Source: Paenirhizobium daejeonense
Lineage (GTDB): Bacteria > Pseudomonadota > Alphaproteobacteria > Rhizobiales > Rhizobiaceae
Direction: 5' to 3'
DNA: 64,000 nucleotides
Assembly (NCBI RefSeq): GCF_014280875.1
Contig: NZ_JACLAL010000004.1
Span: 248,001-312,000 of the forward strand
Shown here piece by piece: positions 35,046 through 44,212 of the stretch (position 1 is its first letter; every line of letters starts with the position of its first letter). Made by a program: the position numbers and the translations under genes. Under the pieces are notes generated by a model that ran no database searches, was not told where the DNA came from, and saw nothing but the letters and a program-made list of their open reading frames with translations.

Positions 35046-35872
35046 TCCCCAACGTGCTGTCCATCGCCGGCTCCGATCCTTCGGGCGGAGCCGGCATTCA
35101 GGCCGATCTCAAGACCTTCTCGGCCCTCGGTGTCTACGGCATGGCCGCGCTGACGGCGCTGACGGCCCAGAACACCACGGGCGTCTCCGGCGTGCATGCC
35201 GTGCCGGCCGAATTCGTGGCCGACCAGATCCGCATGGTCTTTGCCGATGTGCGGGTCGATGCGGTGAAGATCGGCATGATTGCCAATGCCGGCATTGCCC
35301 GCGCGGTTGCCGGTGTGCTGGAGGATCATCCTGATGTGCCAGTGGTGCTCGATCCGGTGATGATCGCAAAGGGTGGGACGGCCCTTCTCGACGCATCGGC
35401 GGTCACCGCATTGACCGAATGCCTGCTGCCGCTGGCGACACTGCTGACGCCGAACCTGCCGGAGGCCGCGGCCTTGCTCGGCGTGGAAGAGGCTCTCGAC
35501 CGGGCGACCATGGCGGAACAGGGCGCGGCTCTGGTCGCGCTCGGTCCCGCCGCCGTTCTGGTCAAGGGCGGGCATCTCGAAGGGCCTGAAAGCCCGGATG
35601 TTCTCGTCGCGAAAGAGGGGACGCACTGGTTCGAGGCGCCGCGTTTCTTGACGAAGAACACCCATGGCACCGGCTGCTCGCTGTCGAGCGCAGTCGCCGC
35701 CGGTCTTGCCAAAGGGCTGCCCCCGACAGACGCCATTGCCGCCGCGAAATCCTGGCTTGCTGGAGCAGTCGCGGCCTCGGGCGATCTTTCCGTCGGTTCC
35801 GGCCATGGGCCGGTACATCATTTTCATAGTCTCTGGCCGTCGAGCCCTACGGCATCTTCGAATCGAGCGTGA
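35042..35872 (+). CDS. thiD: Hydroxymethylpyrimidine / phosphomethylpyrimidine kinase
   Basis: 276 aa. Ribokinase-fold enzyme that phosphorylates HMP and HMP-P. SIAGSDPSGGAGIQADLKTFSALGVYG at the N-terminus and FLTKNTHGTGCSLSSAVAAGLAKG (anion hole) near the C-terminus are signatures. Last gene of thiMED. Its 3' end overlaps the convergent flavin-reductase gene by 26 bp, and its final residues (PSSPTASSNRA) look like a non-conserved tail. Confidence 0.95.
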   Translation: MIPNVLSIAGSDPSGGAGIQADLKTFSALGVYGMAALTALTAQNTTGVSGVHAVPAEFVADQIRMVFADVRVDAVKIGMIANAGIARAVAGVLEDHPDVPVVLDPVMIAKGGTALLDASAVTALTECLLPLATLLTPNLPEAAALLGVEEALDRATMAEQGAALVALGPAAVLVKGGHLEGPESPDVLVAKEGTHWFEAPRFLTKNTHGTGCSLSSAVAAGLAKGLPPTDAIAAAKSWLAGAVAASGDLSVGSGHGPVHHFHSLWPSSPTASSNRA

Positions 35873-36377
35873 TGTCCTCGCCATCGACGGCGAAGGTGCC
35901 GTAGCCCTTGTGGTGAATTGTTTTCGGTGAAGGTCTGGCTGGATCGTGCCAGGCCTTCACCACTTCCAAAACGAAGAGGTTGTAGCGTTCGACGAAATCC
36001 TGATCGACGACCTTGCATTCAAGATTGGCAAAGCACTCTGCGATCAATGGCGCGGAAACCTTCGCCGCCGGCAGCGGTGTCAATCCGATCTCGGCAAATT
36101 TGTCGATATCACGACCGGAGCAGTTGCCGGCCGCGACCACCTTTTCGGCGATCTCGACGGAGGGAATGGCGATCACGCATTCCTCCGTCTTCGCCAGCGC
36201 GATGAAGCTGTAATCGGCCCCGCTAACGATGCAGGCGATCCGCGGCGGGGTGAATTCCATCATCATGTGCCATGACATGGTCATGACATTGGCCTTGCCG
36301 TCATGGCGCGTTGTAAGCAGCACGACGGGGCCAGGTTCGATGAGCTGATAGGCTTTGGAAAGAGGAAAGTCCTTCAT
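35847..36377 (-). CDS. Flavin reductase-like (FMN-binding) protein
   Basis: 176 aa from ATG 36377 with GAGGTGA upstream; the ATG overlaps the stop of the preceding membrane-protein gene (ATGA). FMN-binding split-barrel: PGPVVLLTTRHDGKANVMTMSWHMMMEFTPPRIACIVSG, then IAIPSVEIAEKVVAAGNCSGRDIDKF. Resembles flavoredoxin / DIM6-NTAB flavin reductases. Its 3' end overlaps thiD antisense (35847-35872). The physiological electron acceptor is unknown. Confidence 0.87.
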   Translation of the reverse strand: MKDFPLSKAYQLIEPGPVVLLTTRHDGKANVMTMSWHMMMEFTPPRIACIVSGADYSFIALAKTEECVIAIPSVEIAEKVVAAGNCSGRDIDKFAEIGLTPLPAAKVSAPLIAECFANLECKVVDQDFVERYNLFVLEVVKAWHDPARPSPKTIHHKGYGTFAVDGEDITLDSKMP

Positions 36378-36985
36378 GATCTCACCTCGAAGTTTCCCTT
36401 GCCCCGCCGGTAACTTTCCATCCAGGCACGATAGGCTTCCGCATCGCCATATTCCAGGAAACTCTCGAACAGCGGGTGCGGATCTGCTGATCGGCGGGCA
36501 TGCTTGATCGGACACCAGAAGCGTTCGGTGCGTCCGGCGATCTCACGTGCATAGGCGATCACGCCATTGGCATAACCGCAATAGATACAGTTCAGCTTTT
36601 CGATAGCGTTGAGATAGGCGAGATGCTGGCGGTCGATGATGACGTGATCGCGGCGTCGCACGAGATCGATGCCATAGACCCGGAAGCAGATGTGTTGGTA
36701 GATCGTGACGGATAGGTCAAGGAAGACGAGCGGCACGATCAGGGCATAGATGACGGGCGCAGTCAGCAGGTAGGCGATGCGCGCACCCGTAAGGTAGCGC
36801 CAGATGCCGGTGCGATAACGGGCCTGCCAATCGCGCATGTCCTCTTCAAATCTGACCTTGCCCTGTTCGAGCCGGTAGCGGAATTGCTGTCGTTGTACTT
36901 CGATGCGGCGGTCGAGCTCCGCCTCGAATTCCTCCTGCGCGCCCTTTAGTCTCTCCCGCAACTCGTTCAGAATGGAATCGGCCAT
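36374..36985 (-). CDS. Hypothetical membrane protein with N-terminal coiled coil and CxxC pair
   Basis: 203 aa from ATG 36985 (AGGGG upstream; ATG 37000 also possible). Residues 1-60 are a charged helix predicted to form a coiled coil (LRERLKGAQEEFEAELDRRIEV...), followed by hydrophobic segments at about 70-97. The cytoplasmic or periplasmic tail has CIYC at 133-136 and WCPIKHA at 157-163, three Cys and a His that could bind a metal. I do not recognise a named family. Coupled by ATGA to the flavin reductase, suggesting a shared redox role. Confidence 0.7.
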   Translation of the reverse strand: MADSILNELRERLKGAQEEFEAELDRRIEVQRQQFRYRLEQGKVRFEEDMRDWQARYRTGIWRYLTGARIAYLLTAPVIYALIVPLVFLDLSVTIYQHICFRVYGIDLVRRRDHVIIDRQHLAYLNAIEKLNCIYCGYANGVIAYAREIAGRTERFWCPIKHARRSADPHPLFESFLEYGDAEAYRAWMESYRRGKGNFEVRS

Positions 36986-37076
36986 GTCTGCCCCTGTCAT
37001 ACTTAGCTACGGCTTAGATGCTGTTGCTGGTAGACTAGGCTTTGTCCCTGGCGCTGTCGACAGTCGAAGATGCAGC

Positions 37077-37099
37077 AACGCCGGGCCTTGCCCGACGTT
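37077..37099 (-). terminator. Hairpin downstream of the pirin gene
   Basis: Arms AACGCCGGGC and GCCCGACGTT (one mismatch) around CTT, 28 bp beyond the pirin stop. No T-run, so weak or Rho-assisted. Confidence 0.45.
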
Positions 37100-37126
37100 G
37101 GAGGTTGTCGTCTTGGAAGGCAGCCG

Positions 37127-38038
37127 TCAGTGGTCGGCCTTGATGAAGGTACCGTTTTGCAGCTCGCGCATGGCCTGCATCAGCTCTTCGCGCGTGTTCA
37201 TCACGATCGGCCCATGCCACGCGACCGGCTCCTTGATCGGCTTGCCGGTCACGAGCAGGAAGCGGATGCCCTCATCGCCGGCCTGCACGGTCACTTCGTC
37301 GCCGGTGTCGAACACCACGAGCGTCCGGTTGCCCGAGAGATCGCGGATATTCAGCTCCTCTCCCTGATACTCCTTTTCGACCTTGACGCCGAAGGGCTTC
37401 GAAGCGTCGCGGAAGGTGCCGGACCCCGCGAAGATATAAGCGAAAGCCGAGCGATAGGTGTCGACAGGAATGCTCTTGCGCTTGCCCGGCGGCACGGAAA
37501 TATCGAGATAGACCGGCTCCGCCGCGATCCCGTCGACCGGGCCGCTCTTGCCCCAGAAGTTGCCGGAGATCACCCGGACCGACGTGCCGTCGTCATCGAC
37601 CACGACGGGGATATCCGCCGACTTGATGTCCTGATAGCGCGGCGCTGTCATCTTCAGCGACGAGGGCAGGTTGGCCCAGAGCTGGAAGCCGTGCATCTTG
37701 CCGGCGAAATCGCCCTTCGGCATTTCCTGGTGCATGATGCCGCTGCCGGCGGTCATCCATTGCAGGTCGCCTGCGCCGAGCAGGCCCTGATTGCCGAGGC
37801 TGTCGCCATGCTCGACGGTGCCGGCGAGCACATAGGTGATCGTCTCGATGCCGCGATGCGGATGCCAGGGGAAGCCGCGGATATAATCCGACGGGTTGTC
37901 GTTCCTGAAATCGTCCATCATCAGGAAGGGGTCGGTCATCGACGGATCGCCGAAACCGAAGACGCGGTGCAGCTTCACGCCGGCGCCTTCCATGGTGGGC
38001 ATTGCGCGGCTCTCATGCTTGACGGGGCGAATGGACAT
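37127..38038 (-). CDS. Pirin-family protein
   Basis: 303 aa with two cupin domains. The N-terminal cupin has the iron-binding residues in HPHRGIETITYVLAGTVEHGDSLG (H-x-H ... E/H) and GSGIMHQEMP; the second domain follows SIPVDTYRSAFAYIFAGSG. Bacterial pirins include quercetin 2,3-dioxygenases and regulators of central metabolism; the exact substrate cannot be inferred. Start ATG 38038 is backed by AAGGAG. Monocistronic. Confidence 0.9.
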   Translation of the reverse strand: MSIRPVKHESRAMPTMEGAGVKLHRVFGFGDPSMTDPFLMMDDFRNDNPSDYIRGFPWHPHRGIETITYVLAGTVEHGDSLGNQGLLGAGDLQWMTAGSGIMHQEMPKGDFAGKMHGFQLWANLPSSLKMTAPRYQDIKSADIPVVVDDDGTSVRVISGNFWGKSGPVDGIAAEPVYLDISVPPGKRKSIPVDTYRSAFAYIFAGSGTFRDASKPFGVKVEKEYQGEELNIRDLSGNRTLVVFDTGDEVTVQAGDEGIRFLLVTGKPIKEPVAWHGPIVMNTREELMQAMRELQNGTFIKADH

Positions 38039-38235
38039 TGTTCCTGCTCCTTTGGGGCGCGTTTCTCACTTGGCGACCAATATAGTCGAACCTTGGCCCC
38101 GCCGAAGGGGTGCGGCGGGAACGCAGTGTTCACAAAACGAAATGCCGCAGTGCAAAAAGTGATTGCCGGCACTGTTAGAATTCTGTCATCAATAATGCAG
38201 GTGTTTATACTTCGCTAACTATTCAGGCGAAAACT

Positions 38236-38260
38236 GGCGGGATCGATATGCCCGCCTTTT
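38236..38260 (+). terminator. Terminator-like hairpin in the leader of the amidotransferase gene
   Basis: Arms GGCGGG and CCCGCC around ATCGATATG followed by TTTT, only 47 bp upstream of the class II glutamine amidotransferase start on the same strand. A TATACT (38206-38211) with a weak CTGTCA -35 lies just upstream, so a short transcript could end here. Confidence 0.5.
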
Positions 38261-38306
38261 CGCAACGGCAACCGCTCTGGCCGGCGGTCCATGGAGTACA
38301 GGAAGA

Positions 38307-39119
38307 ATGTGTCGCTGGGCAGCCTACCGCGGAGAAGCCATCTATCTCGAAGAGCTGGTCACCTCTCCCGCCCATTCCCTGATCGAACAGTCTCATTGCG
38401 CCACGCGCGCCAAGACGGCAACCAATGCCGATGGCTTCGGCCTTGCCTGGTATGGCGACCGGCCCGAGCCCGGCCGCTTTCGCGACGTGTTGCCTGCCTG
38501 GTCCGACTGCAACCTTAAGAGCCTCGCCCGCCAGATCCGTTCGCCGCTGTTCCTCGCCCATGTGCGGGCGGCGACCCATGGCGCCACTCGCCGAGACAAC
38601 TGCCATCCCTTCGTCAACGGCAGCTGGACCTTCATGCATAACGGCCAGATCGATCATTTCGACCGGCTGCGGCGTCCGATGGAAACCATGCTCGACGACG
38701 AGCATTTCCATGCCCGTTCGGGGACCACCGATTCCGAGCTCCTGTTCCTGCTCGCCCTGCAATTTGGCCTGCGCGAGCGTCCGCTGGCGGCGGTGGCCGA
38801 AGCGGTGGGTTTCGTAGAGCAGATGAGCCTGCAACTTACAGACACGGCGAGGGTGCGCTTTACCGCGGCCTTCTCCGATGGCCGCACCCTTTATGCGGTG
38901 CGCTACGCCACCGACGCCCAGGCGCCTACACTCTATGCAGCGCCGATGGGCGGCAAGGGCGGTTACTGCCTCGTGTCCGAACCGCTGAACGACGAGACCG
39001 ACACGTGGGTGGAAATCCCTGACGGCAGCGCCGTAATCCTGAGCGAGGACGGGTTGGATGCCGTGGCCTTCGAGCCCAGCCTGACGGCCGTCCCGGCCAG
39101 CGCACAGGCTGCCGAGTAA
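38307..39119 (+). CDS. Class II glutamine amidotransferase
   Basis: 270 aa. Cys2 is the N-terminal nucleophile once Met is removed (MCRWAAYRGEAIYLEELV), and NADGFGLAWYG and HVRAATHGATRRDNCHPF are conserved Ntn-hydrolase blocks of the YafJ/GAT type 2 family. No synthetase domain follows, so the acceptor of the ammonia, if any, is another protein. Preceded by a terminator-like hairpin that may attenuate it. Confidence 0.88.
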   Translation: MCRWAAYRGEAIYLEELVTSPAHSLIEQSHCATRAKTATNADGFGLAWYGDRPEPGRFRDVLPAWSDCNLKSLARQIRSPLFLAHVRAATHGATRRDNCHPFVNGSWTFMHNGQIDHFDRLRRPMETMLDDEHFHARSGTTDSELLFLLALQFGLRERPLAAVAEAVGFVEQMSLQLTDTARVRFTAAFSDGRTLYAVRYATDAQAPTLYAAPMGGKGGYCLVSEPLNDETDTWVEIPDGSAVILSEDGLDAVAFEPSLTAVPASAQAAE

Positions 39120-39132
39120 GGCCTGCTTCGCG

Positions 39133-39507
39133 TCAGGTGAGTGGAACAATGCCGAGTTCGGTACGCGCCTTTTTGGTCAGACCTGCCGCCACGAGGTCGT
39201 AGGATCGCTTCACATAGTGCTCGATTTCCTCGGGCTTCAGGGGCGATCCATCCGTGATTGAAACCCATTTCCGTTTGGCGAAATACGGCGCCTGATCGAT
39301 CCCGTCGAGTGCGGTCAGGATTTCGAAGCTTTCTTCCGAACACTTGACCGTTATGCGGTTGTCGCCTTGGTTCAGTGCGATAAGGGCAAAAACCTTGTCA
39401 CCCACTTTGGCAACGCGCGATTCCCATTGGTCGAGAAGGGTCACGCCCGGAAAACCGGAGACGAAAGCATCAAAGCCCGCAGATCCGAAAAGTTTCGTGG
39501 TCGTCAT
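39133..39507 (-). CDS. MmcQ/YjbR-family DNA-binding-fold protein
   Basis: 124 aa, within the family's usual 110-130. CyaY-like fold: FALIALNQGDNRITVKCSEESFEIL and YFAKRKWVSITDGSPLKPEEIEHYVKRSYDLV are the conserved blocks. The ATG overlaps the coaBC stop by ATGA (39504-39507). Annotated in the literature as DNA-binding by fold; the function is unproven. Confidence 0.88.
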   Translation of the reverse strand: MTTTKLFGSAGFDAFVSGFPGVTLLDQWESRVAKVGDKVFALIALNQGDNRITVKCSEESFEILTALDGIDQAPYFAKRKWVSITDGSPLKPEEIEHYVKRSYDLVAAGLTKKARTELGIVPLT

Positions 39508-40715
39508 GCTCCGCCAAGCCTTTCCGCAATCAGGGCGGCCAGACGCTCGGCCACTTCCTCCTTGGCCAGATCCGGCCAGACATCGATGCCGGCCGCGGAA
39601 ATGATCTTCACACTGTTGCGGGTGCCCCCCATGATACCCGTCTCAGTGGAAACGTCATTGGCGACGATCAGGTCGGCGCCTTTCTTCTCAAGCTTGATGC
39701 GGCCGTTTTGCTCGACATCCTGGGTCTCAGCCGCGAAGCCGACGACGACCTTCGGGCGTTTCTCGTGATGCCCGACGGTCTTCAGGATATCGGGGTTTTC
39801 GGTCAGTTGGAGAGGAGCAGGGCCTTCGCCCGGCTTCTTCTTGATCTTCTGGTCGGCCGATGTCGCTACACGCCAGTCCGCGACGGCGGCGACCATGACC
39901 GCGATATCGGCCGGCAAATGAGAAATCACCGCATCCCGCATCTCTTCCGCACGCTCGACATGAAGCGTGGTGACGCCGGCCGGATCGGGGATCGTGACGG
40001 GACCGGAAACCAGCGTGACCTCGGCGCCGAGCTTCGCCAAGGCGGCCGCGATCGCATGGCCCTGCCGTCCCGAGGAGCGGTTGGCAATGTAGCGCACCGG
40101 GTCGATAGGTTCATGCGTCGGACCCGAGGTCACGATGGCCTTCCGGCCGGCAAGAGGTTTGGGGCGTTCATCGAACTGGGTTTCGACAGCCGCGACGATG
40201 TCGAGCGGTTCGGCCATGCGACCAAGGCCGCTTTCGCCGCTTTCCGCCATTTCGCCAGCCATCGGGCCGATGAAGCCGATGCCATCGCCGCGAAGGGTCG
40301 CGACGTTGCGGCGCGTCGCGGCATTCGCCCACATCTTCGGGTTCATGGCCGGCGCCAGCAGGACCGGCCGGTCGGTTGCGAGCAGAACCGCGGAAGCAAG
40401 ATCGTTGGCAAGCCCGTTCGCCATCTTCGCCATCAGGTCGGCGCTGGCGGGGGCGACGACGATCAGGTCGCAATCACGCGCCAGCCGGATGTGGCCGACA
40501 TCCTGTTCATCTTCGCGGGAGAATAGATCGGTATAGACATGGCTTGCCGAAAGCGCGCCGACGGCGAGCGGCGTCACGAACTGTTGGGCCGCCTCCGTCA
40601 TCACGGGCCGCACCGATGCTCCCCGCTCCCCAAGACGGCGGATCAGGTCGAGGCTTTTGTAGGCGGCAATGCCGCCGGAGATGACGAGAAGGATGCGTTT
40701 CCCGGTTAAGCTCAT
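39504..40715 (-). CDS. coaBC: Bifunctional phosphopantothenoylcysteine decarboxylase / phosphopantothenate-cysteine ligase
   Basis: 403 aa. CoaC flavoprotein half (residues about 1-185): ILLVISGGIAAYKSLDLIRRL, the active-site His in GHIRLARDCD and PAMNPKMW with its loop. CoaB half: VTSGPTHEPIDPVRYIANRSSGRQGHAIAAAL and AAVADWRV, then KIKK with the ATP/CTP site. Both steps convert 4'-phosphopantothenate to 4'-phosphopantetheine in CoA synthesis. Minus-strand neighbour of ubiB, coupled to the YjbR gene downstream. Confidence 0.96.
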   Translation of the reverse strand: MSLTGKRILLVISGGIAAYKSLDLIRRLGERGASVRPVMTEAAQQFVTPLAVGALSASHVYTDLFSREDEQDVGHIRLARDCDLIVVAPASADLMAKMANGLANDLASAVLLATDRPVLLAPAMNPKMWANAATRRNVATLRGDGIGFIGPMAGEMAESGESGLGRMAEPLDIVAAVETQFDERPKPLAGRKAIVTSGPTHEPIDPVRYIANRSSGRQGHAIAAALAKLGAEVTLVSGPVTIPDPAGVTTLHVERAEEMRDAVISHLPADIAVMVAAVADWRVATSADQKIKKKPGEGPAPLQLTENPDILKTVGHHEKRPKVVVGFAAETQDVEQNGRIKLEKKGADLIVANDVSTETGIMGGTRNSVKIISAAGIDVWPDLAKEEVAERLAALIAERLGGA

Positions 40716-40796
40716 GAAATGCCTCGACTGCCGGCCGTGTTTCCGGCGAACCTAGATCATCGCCCGACGTTTTGGAAGCAGCGACGGCAGGCGTCG

Positions 40797-42371
40797 TCAA
40801 CCGATCTGGATGGCGATGGCGACGAGCGCGATGGCGATGACCCAGAGCGCCAGCCGGCCGAGACGACTGTGGCGTGCTTCGGCCTTGCCGATGGCTTCGG
40901 CGGTTGCCGCATCGAAGCGCAGGCCGTTTTCGCTCATCTGCATGACTTCGCTGTGGAATTTCTCCGTCTTTGCGGCAATTTCCGGAAGAGCCTCGGCCAG
41001 CCGGAAGGCGGCCTTCATGCCGTCCTTGAGATCGGTCGCGATCCGCTTCGGGCCGAGATTGTCGCGGATCCAGCCCGAGACGACCGGATCGGAAGCCTTC
41101 CACATGTTGAACTGCGGATTGAGAATGCGCGATACGCCCTCGACCACCACCATGGTCTTTTGCAGCATGACGAGTTCGGGACGGGTCTCCATGTCGAAGA
41201 GCTCAGTCACCTCAAAGAGCAGCGTCAAAAGCTTGCCCATGGAAATGGTTTCGGCCGGCTGGCCGTGGATCGGCTCGCCGATGGCGCGGATCGCCTGCGC
41301 GAAGCTCGCCATGTCGTGATGGGAAGGTACGTAGCCGGCTTCGAAATGCACTTCCGCCACACGCATATAGTCGCGGGTGATGAAGCCGTAGAGGATTTCG
41401 GCGAGGAAGCGCCGTTCCTTCTTGCCCAGCCGGCCGGCGATGCCCATGTCGACCGCGACAATGGTGCCATCGGGCGCGACGAAGAGGTTGCCGGGATGCA
41501 TGTCGGCATGGAAGAAGCCGTCCCTGAGCGTATGGCGCAGGAAGGACTGGATCAGCGTATCGGCCAGATGGTTGAGATCGTGCCCGGCGGCCTTCAGCGC
41601 CTCGACATCCGACATCTTGATGCCGTCGATCCATTCCATCGTCACGACGTCGCGGCCGGTGCGTTCCCAGTCGACTTCTGGTACGCGGAAGCCGGGATCG
41701 TTGCGGGTGTTTTCCGCAATCTCGGAAAGGGCCGCGGCTTCAAGCCTCAGGTCCATCTCGACCTTGGTCGTCTGCTCCAGCGTCTTCGTGACCTCGACGG
41801 GCCTCAGACGGCGCGTATGCGGCAGGAAGCGCTCCTGCAGATGGGCAACGAGGTACATGGCCTCGAGATCGGCGGCGAAACGCTTGCGTACGCCGGGTCG
41901 GATCACCTTGACTGCAACCTTCTTGCGGCCGTTCGGCGTCTCGATTTCGGCGGGATGCACCTGGGCGATGGATGCCGCCGCGATCGGTTCGTTAAAGGTG
42001 ACGTAAAGATCGTCGACCGTCCGTCCGAGCGATTCCCGGATAGAGGTCCTGGCCTCTTGCGTTGGGAAGAAGGCCATGCGGTCCTGCAGGCCGGAAAGGT
42101 CTTCTGCGAAGTCCGCGCCGACCACGTCCGGTCTGGTCGCGAGGAACTGGCCGATCTTCACATAGGAGGGCCCAAGCCGCTCGACAGCGCGGGCCAGCCG
42201 GTCGGAGCGCTCTTCCTGCCTCGCCCGCTTGCGTGTGAGGAGGCCAGCCGCCGATTTGGCAACGCCCACCATCGCCGGAAGCCCGTCTGACGGAAGGGCG
42301 GATACCACGCCTTCCCTGACCAGCACCCAGCCCACCCGCGCGAGGCGGAAATATGCTCCGATGGTGCTCAT
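40797..42371 (-). CDS. ubiB: UbiB protein kinase-like ATPase for ubiquinone synthesis
   Basis: 524 aa from ATG 42371; the frame is open to 42578 but that part overlaps ubiE. The UbiB-type atypical kinase fold: KxGQ motif YVKIGQFLATRPDVV, AAASIAQVHPAEIE, the catalytic HADMHPGNLFV and VDMGIAGRLG (metal-binding). The C-terminus has a membrane anchor (LALWVIAIALVAIAIQIG). It supports the hydroxylation steps of ubiquinone synthesis, probably by ATP-dependent lipid handling. Six bp downstream of ubiE, so co-transcribed. Confidence 0.95.
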   Translation of the reverse strand: MSTIGAYFRLARVGWVLVREGVVSALPSDGLPAMVGVAKSAAGLLTRKRARQEERSDRLARAVERLGPSYVKIGQFLATRPDVVGADFAEDLSGLQDRMAFFPTQEARTSIRESLGRTVDDLYVTFNEPIAAASIAQVHPAEIETPNGRKKVAVKVIRPGVRKRFAADLEAMYLVAHLQERFLPHTRRLRPVEVTKTLEQTTKVEMDLRLEAAALSEIAENTRNDPGFRVPEVDWERTGRDVVTMEWIDGIKMSDVEALKAAGHDLNHLADTLIQSFLRHTLRDGFFHADMHPGNLFVAPDGTIVAVDMGIAGRLGKKERRFLAEILYGFITRDYMRVAEVHFEAGYVPSHHDMASFAQAIRAIGEPIHGQPAETISMGKLLTLLFEVTELFDMETRPELVMLQKTMVVVEGVSRILNPQFNMWKASDPVVSGWIRDNLGPKRIATDLKDGMKAAFRLAEALPEIAAKTEKFHSEVMQMSENGLRFDAATAEAIGKAEARHSRLGRLALWVIAIALVAIAIQIG

Positions 42372-42376
42372 GAAGA

Positions 42377-43156
42377 TCAGATTTTCCAGCCGGAATGCAG
42401 CGCGGCGATGCCGCCGGTATAGTTGGTGAAGGTGACGCGCGAGAAGCCGGCCTTCGAAATCATCGCTGCGAAATCGCGCTGGTTGGGAAACTTGCGGATC
42501 GATTCCACCAGGTACTGGTAGGGCTCGGCATCGCCGGTGATCATCTGGCCGAAGCGCGGGATCGCCTTGAACGACCACTCTTCATAGACGCGGTCGAGAA
42601 GCGGCATGTCGACTTCGGAAAATTCCAGAACCAGCAGCCGGCCGCCGCGCTTGAGCACGCGATAGGCTTCCTTCAGCGCCACGTCGATATGGGGAACGTT
42701 GCGGATGCCGAAGGCGATCGTATAGGCGTCGAAGCTGTTGTCCTCGAAAGGCAGGCTTTCGGCATTCGCCTCGACGAAGGTCAGGTTCTCGGAGAGCCCC
42801 TTCTTGGCCGCCCGTTCGGCACCCACGCCGAGCATGGAGCCATTGATATCGAGCACCGTGACATGGGCAAGCCGGCCGGAGGCCTCGACGATGCGGAAGG
42901 CGATGTCGCCGGTGCCGCCGGCAACGTCCAGAGACCGGTAGGTCGGGTCTTTGCGCGGATTGACGGCAGCAACCATCGCATCTTTCCAGACCCGATGCAG
43001 GCCGGCGGACATCACGTCGTTCATGATGTCGTAGCGCTTGGCGACCTTGTGAAAGACTTCGTTGACCAGACCCTGCTTCTCGCCATCCGCGACCTCGCGG
43101 AAGCCGTAGGAGGTTTCCATGCCGCCTTCGGCGGACGTCCGGCTCTCGGCCATCAA
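42377..43156 (-). CDS. ubiE: Ubiquinone/menaquinone methyltransferase UbiE
   Basis: 259 aa. SAM motif [17 protein letters not shown], then [36 protein letters not shown] and [10 protein letters not shown], the four UbiE blocks. C-methylates the quinone ring. The start may be MMAES or MAES (43156 or 43153). First gene of the ubiE-ubiB pair and divergent from mutM, the common rhizobial order. Confidence 0.96.
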   Translation of the reverse strand: MMAESRTSAEGGMETSYGFREVADGEKQGLVNEVFHKVAKRYDIMNDVMSAGLHRVWKDAMVAAVNPRKDPTYRSLDVAGGTGDIAFRIVEASGRLAHVTVLDINGSMLGVGAERAAKKGLSENLTFVEANAESLPFEDNSFDAYTIAFGIRNVPHIDVALKEAYRVLKRGGRLLVLEFSEVDMPLLDRVYEEWSFKAIPRFGQMITGDAEPYQYLVESIRKFPNQRDFAAMISKAGFSRVTFTNYTGGIAALHSGWKI

Positions 43157-43299
43157 TTCACTCCATCTCGTTCTTGGTCGAAAAGACCATAGCGAAAACG
43201 CCCCGGGCGCGCTATCTCCGGGCCTGATATCGGCGGCGGAGCCATTGCGCTGGTCTATAGACCGTTAAGGCCGCCGTTCAAACAGAAAGATGGGTCTCA

Positions 43300-44190
43300 A
43301 TGCCGGAATTGCCAGAGGTCGAAACGGTCAGGCGGGGATTGTCACCAACCATGGAAGGCGCCGTCATCCGCCAGCTGGAGCTGCGCCGTCCCGACCTGCG
43401 CTTTCCCCTGCCGCGGGAATTTGCCGCACGCCTTCAAGGTCGGCGGATCATTGCGCTGTCGCGCCGCGCCAAGTACCTCCTGATCGACCTCGACGACGGT
43501 GCGACCGTGATTGCCCACCTCGGCATGTCGGGTTCGTTCCGTATAGAGGCTGGAGAGGCAGGCGTTATGCCTGGAGATTTCCATCATCCGCGCTCCAAGA
43601 ATGAGAAACACGATCACGTGATCTTTCATCTGGACGGGGCCGATGGAGGCTCCCGCGTCATATACAACGACCCACGCCGTTTCGGCTTCATGGACCTGAC
43701 CACGCGCAACGAACTGGATATCTATCCGGCCTTTCGTGATCTCGGGCCGGAGCCGGTCGGAAACGAGCTTTCGGCCGATTATCTGGCCAGCCGTTTTGCC
43801 GGCAAGCAGCAGCCGTTGAAGAGCGCGCTCCTCGACCAGAAGGTGATAGCCGGCCTCGGCAATATATATGTCTGCGAGGCGCTGTGGCGGTCGCATCTTT
43901 CACCGGAACGCGCAGCCGCCACGCTGGTGACGCCCACGGGCCGGCCCAAGCAGCAATTGCTGGTGCTGACGGAGGCGATCCGCGCCGTCATCGCCGATGC
44001 CATCGCCGCGGGCGGTTCTTCGCTTCGCGATCATATCCAGACAGATGGAACCCTCGGCTATTTCCAGCACAGTTTCAGTGTCTATGATCGGGAGGGTTCA
44101 TCCTGCCGGACGCCGGACTGCAGCGGTAACGTCGAGCGTATCACGCAGGCTGGACGGTCGAGCTTCTATTGCCGCATCTGCCAGAAATGA
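43300..44190 (+). CDS. mutM: Formamidopyrimidine-DNA glycosylase
   Basis: 296 aa. N-terminal [14 protein letters not shown] with catalytic Pro2 after Met removal; helix-two-turn-helix [18 protein letters not shown]-terminal zinc finger with Cys pattern C-x4-C-x16-C-x2-C (CRTPDC ... CRIC). Excises oxidised purines such as 8-oxoG and nicks the strand. Followed by the enoyl-CoA hydratase gene 22 bp downstream. Confidence 0.97.
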   Translation: MPELPEVETVRRGLSPTMEGAVIRQLELRRPDLRFPLPREFAARLQGRRIIALSRRAKYLLIDLDDGATVIAHLGMSGSFRIEAGEAGVMPGDFHHPRSKNEKHDHVIFHLDGADGGSRVIYNDPRRFGFMDLTTRNELDIYPAFRDLGPEPVGNELSADYLASRFAGKQQPLKSALLDQKVIAGLGNIYVCEALWRSHLSPERAAATLVTPTGRPKQQLLVLTEAIRAVIADAIAAGGSSLRDHIQTDGTLGYFQHSFSVYDREGSSCRTPDCSGNVERITQAGRSSFYCRICQK

Positions 44191-44212
44191 GGAAGCAAGG
44201 GAGAGAATGTCG

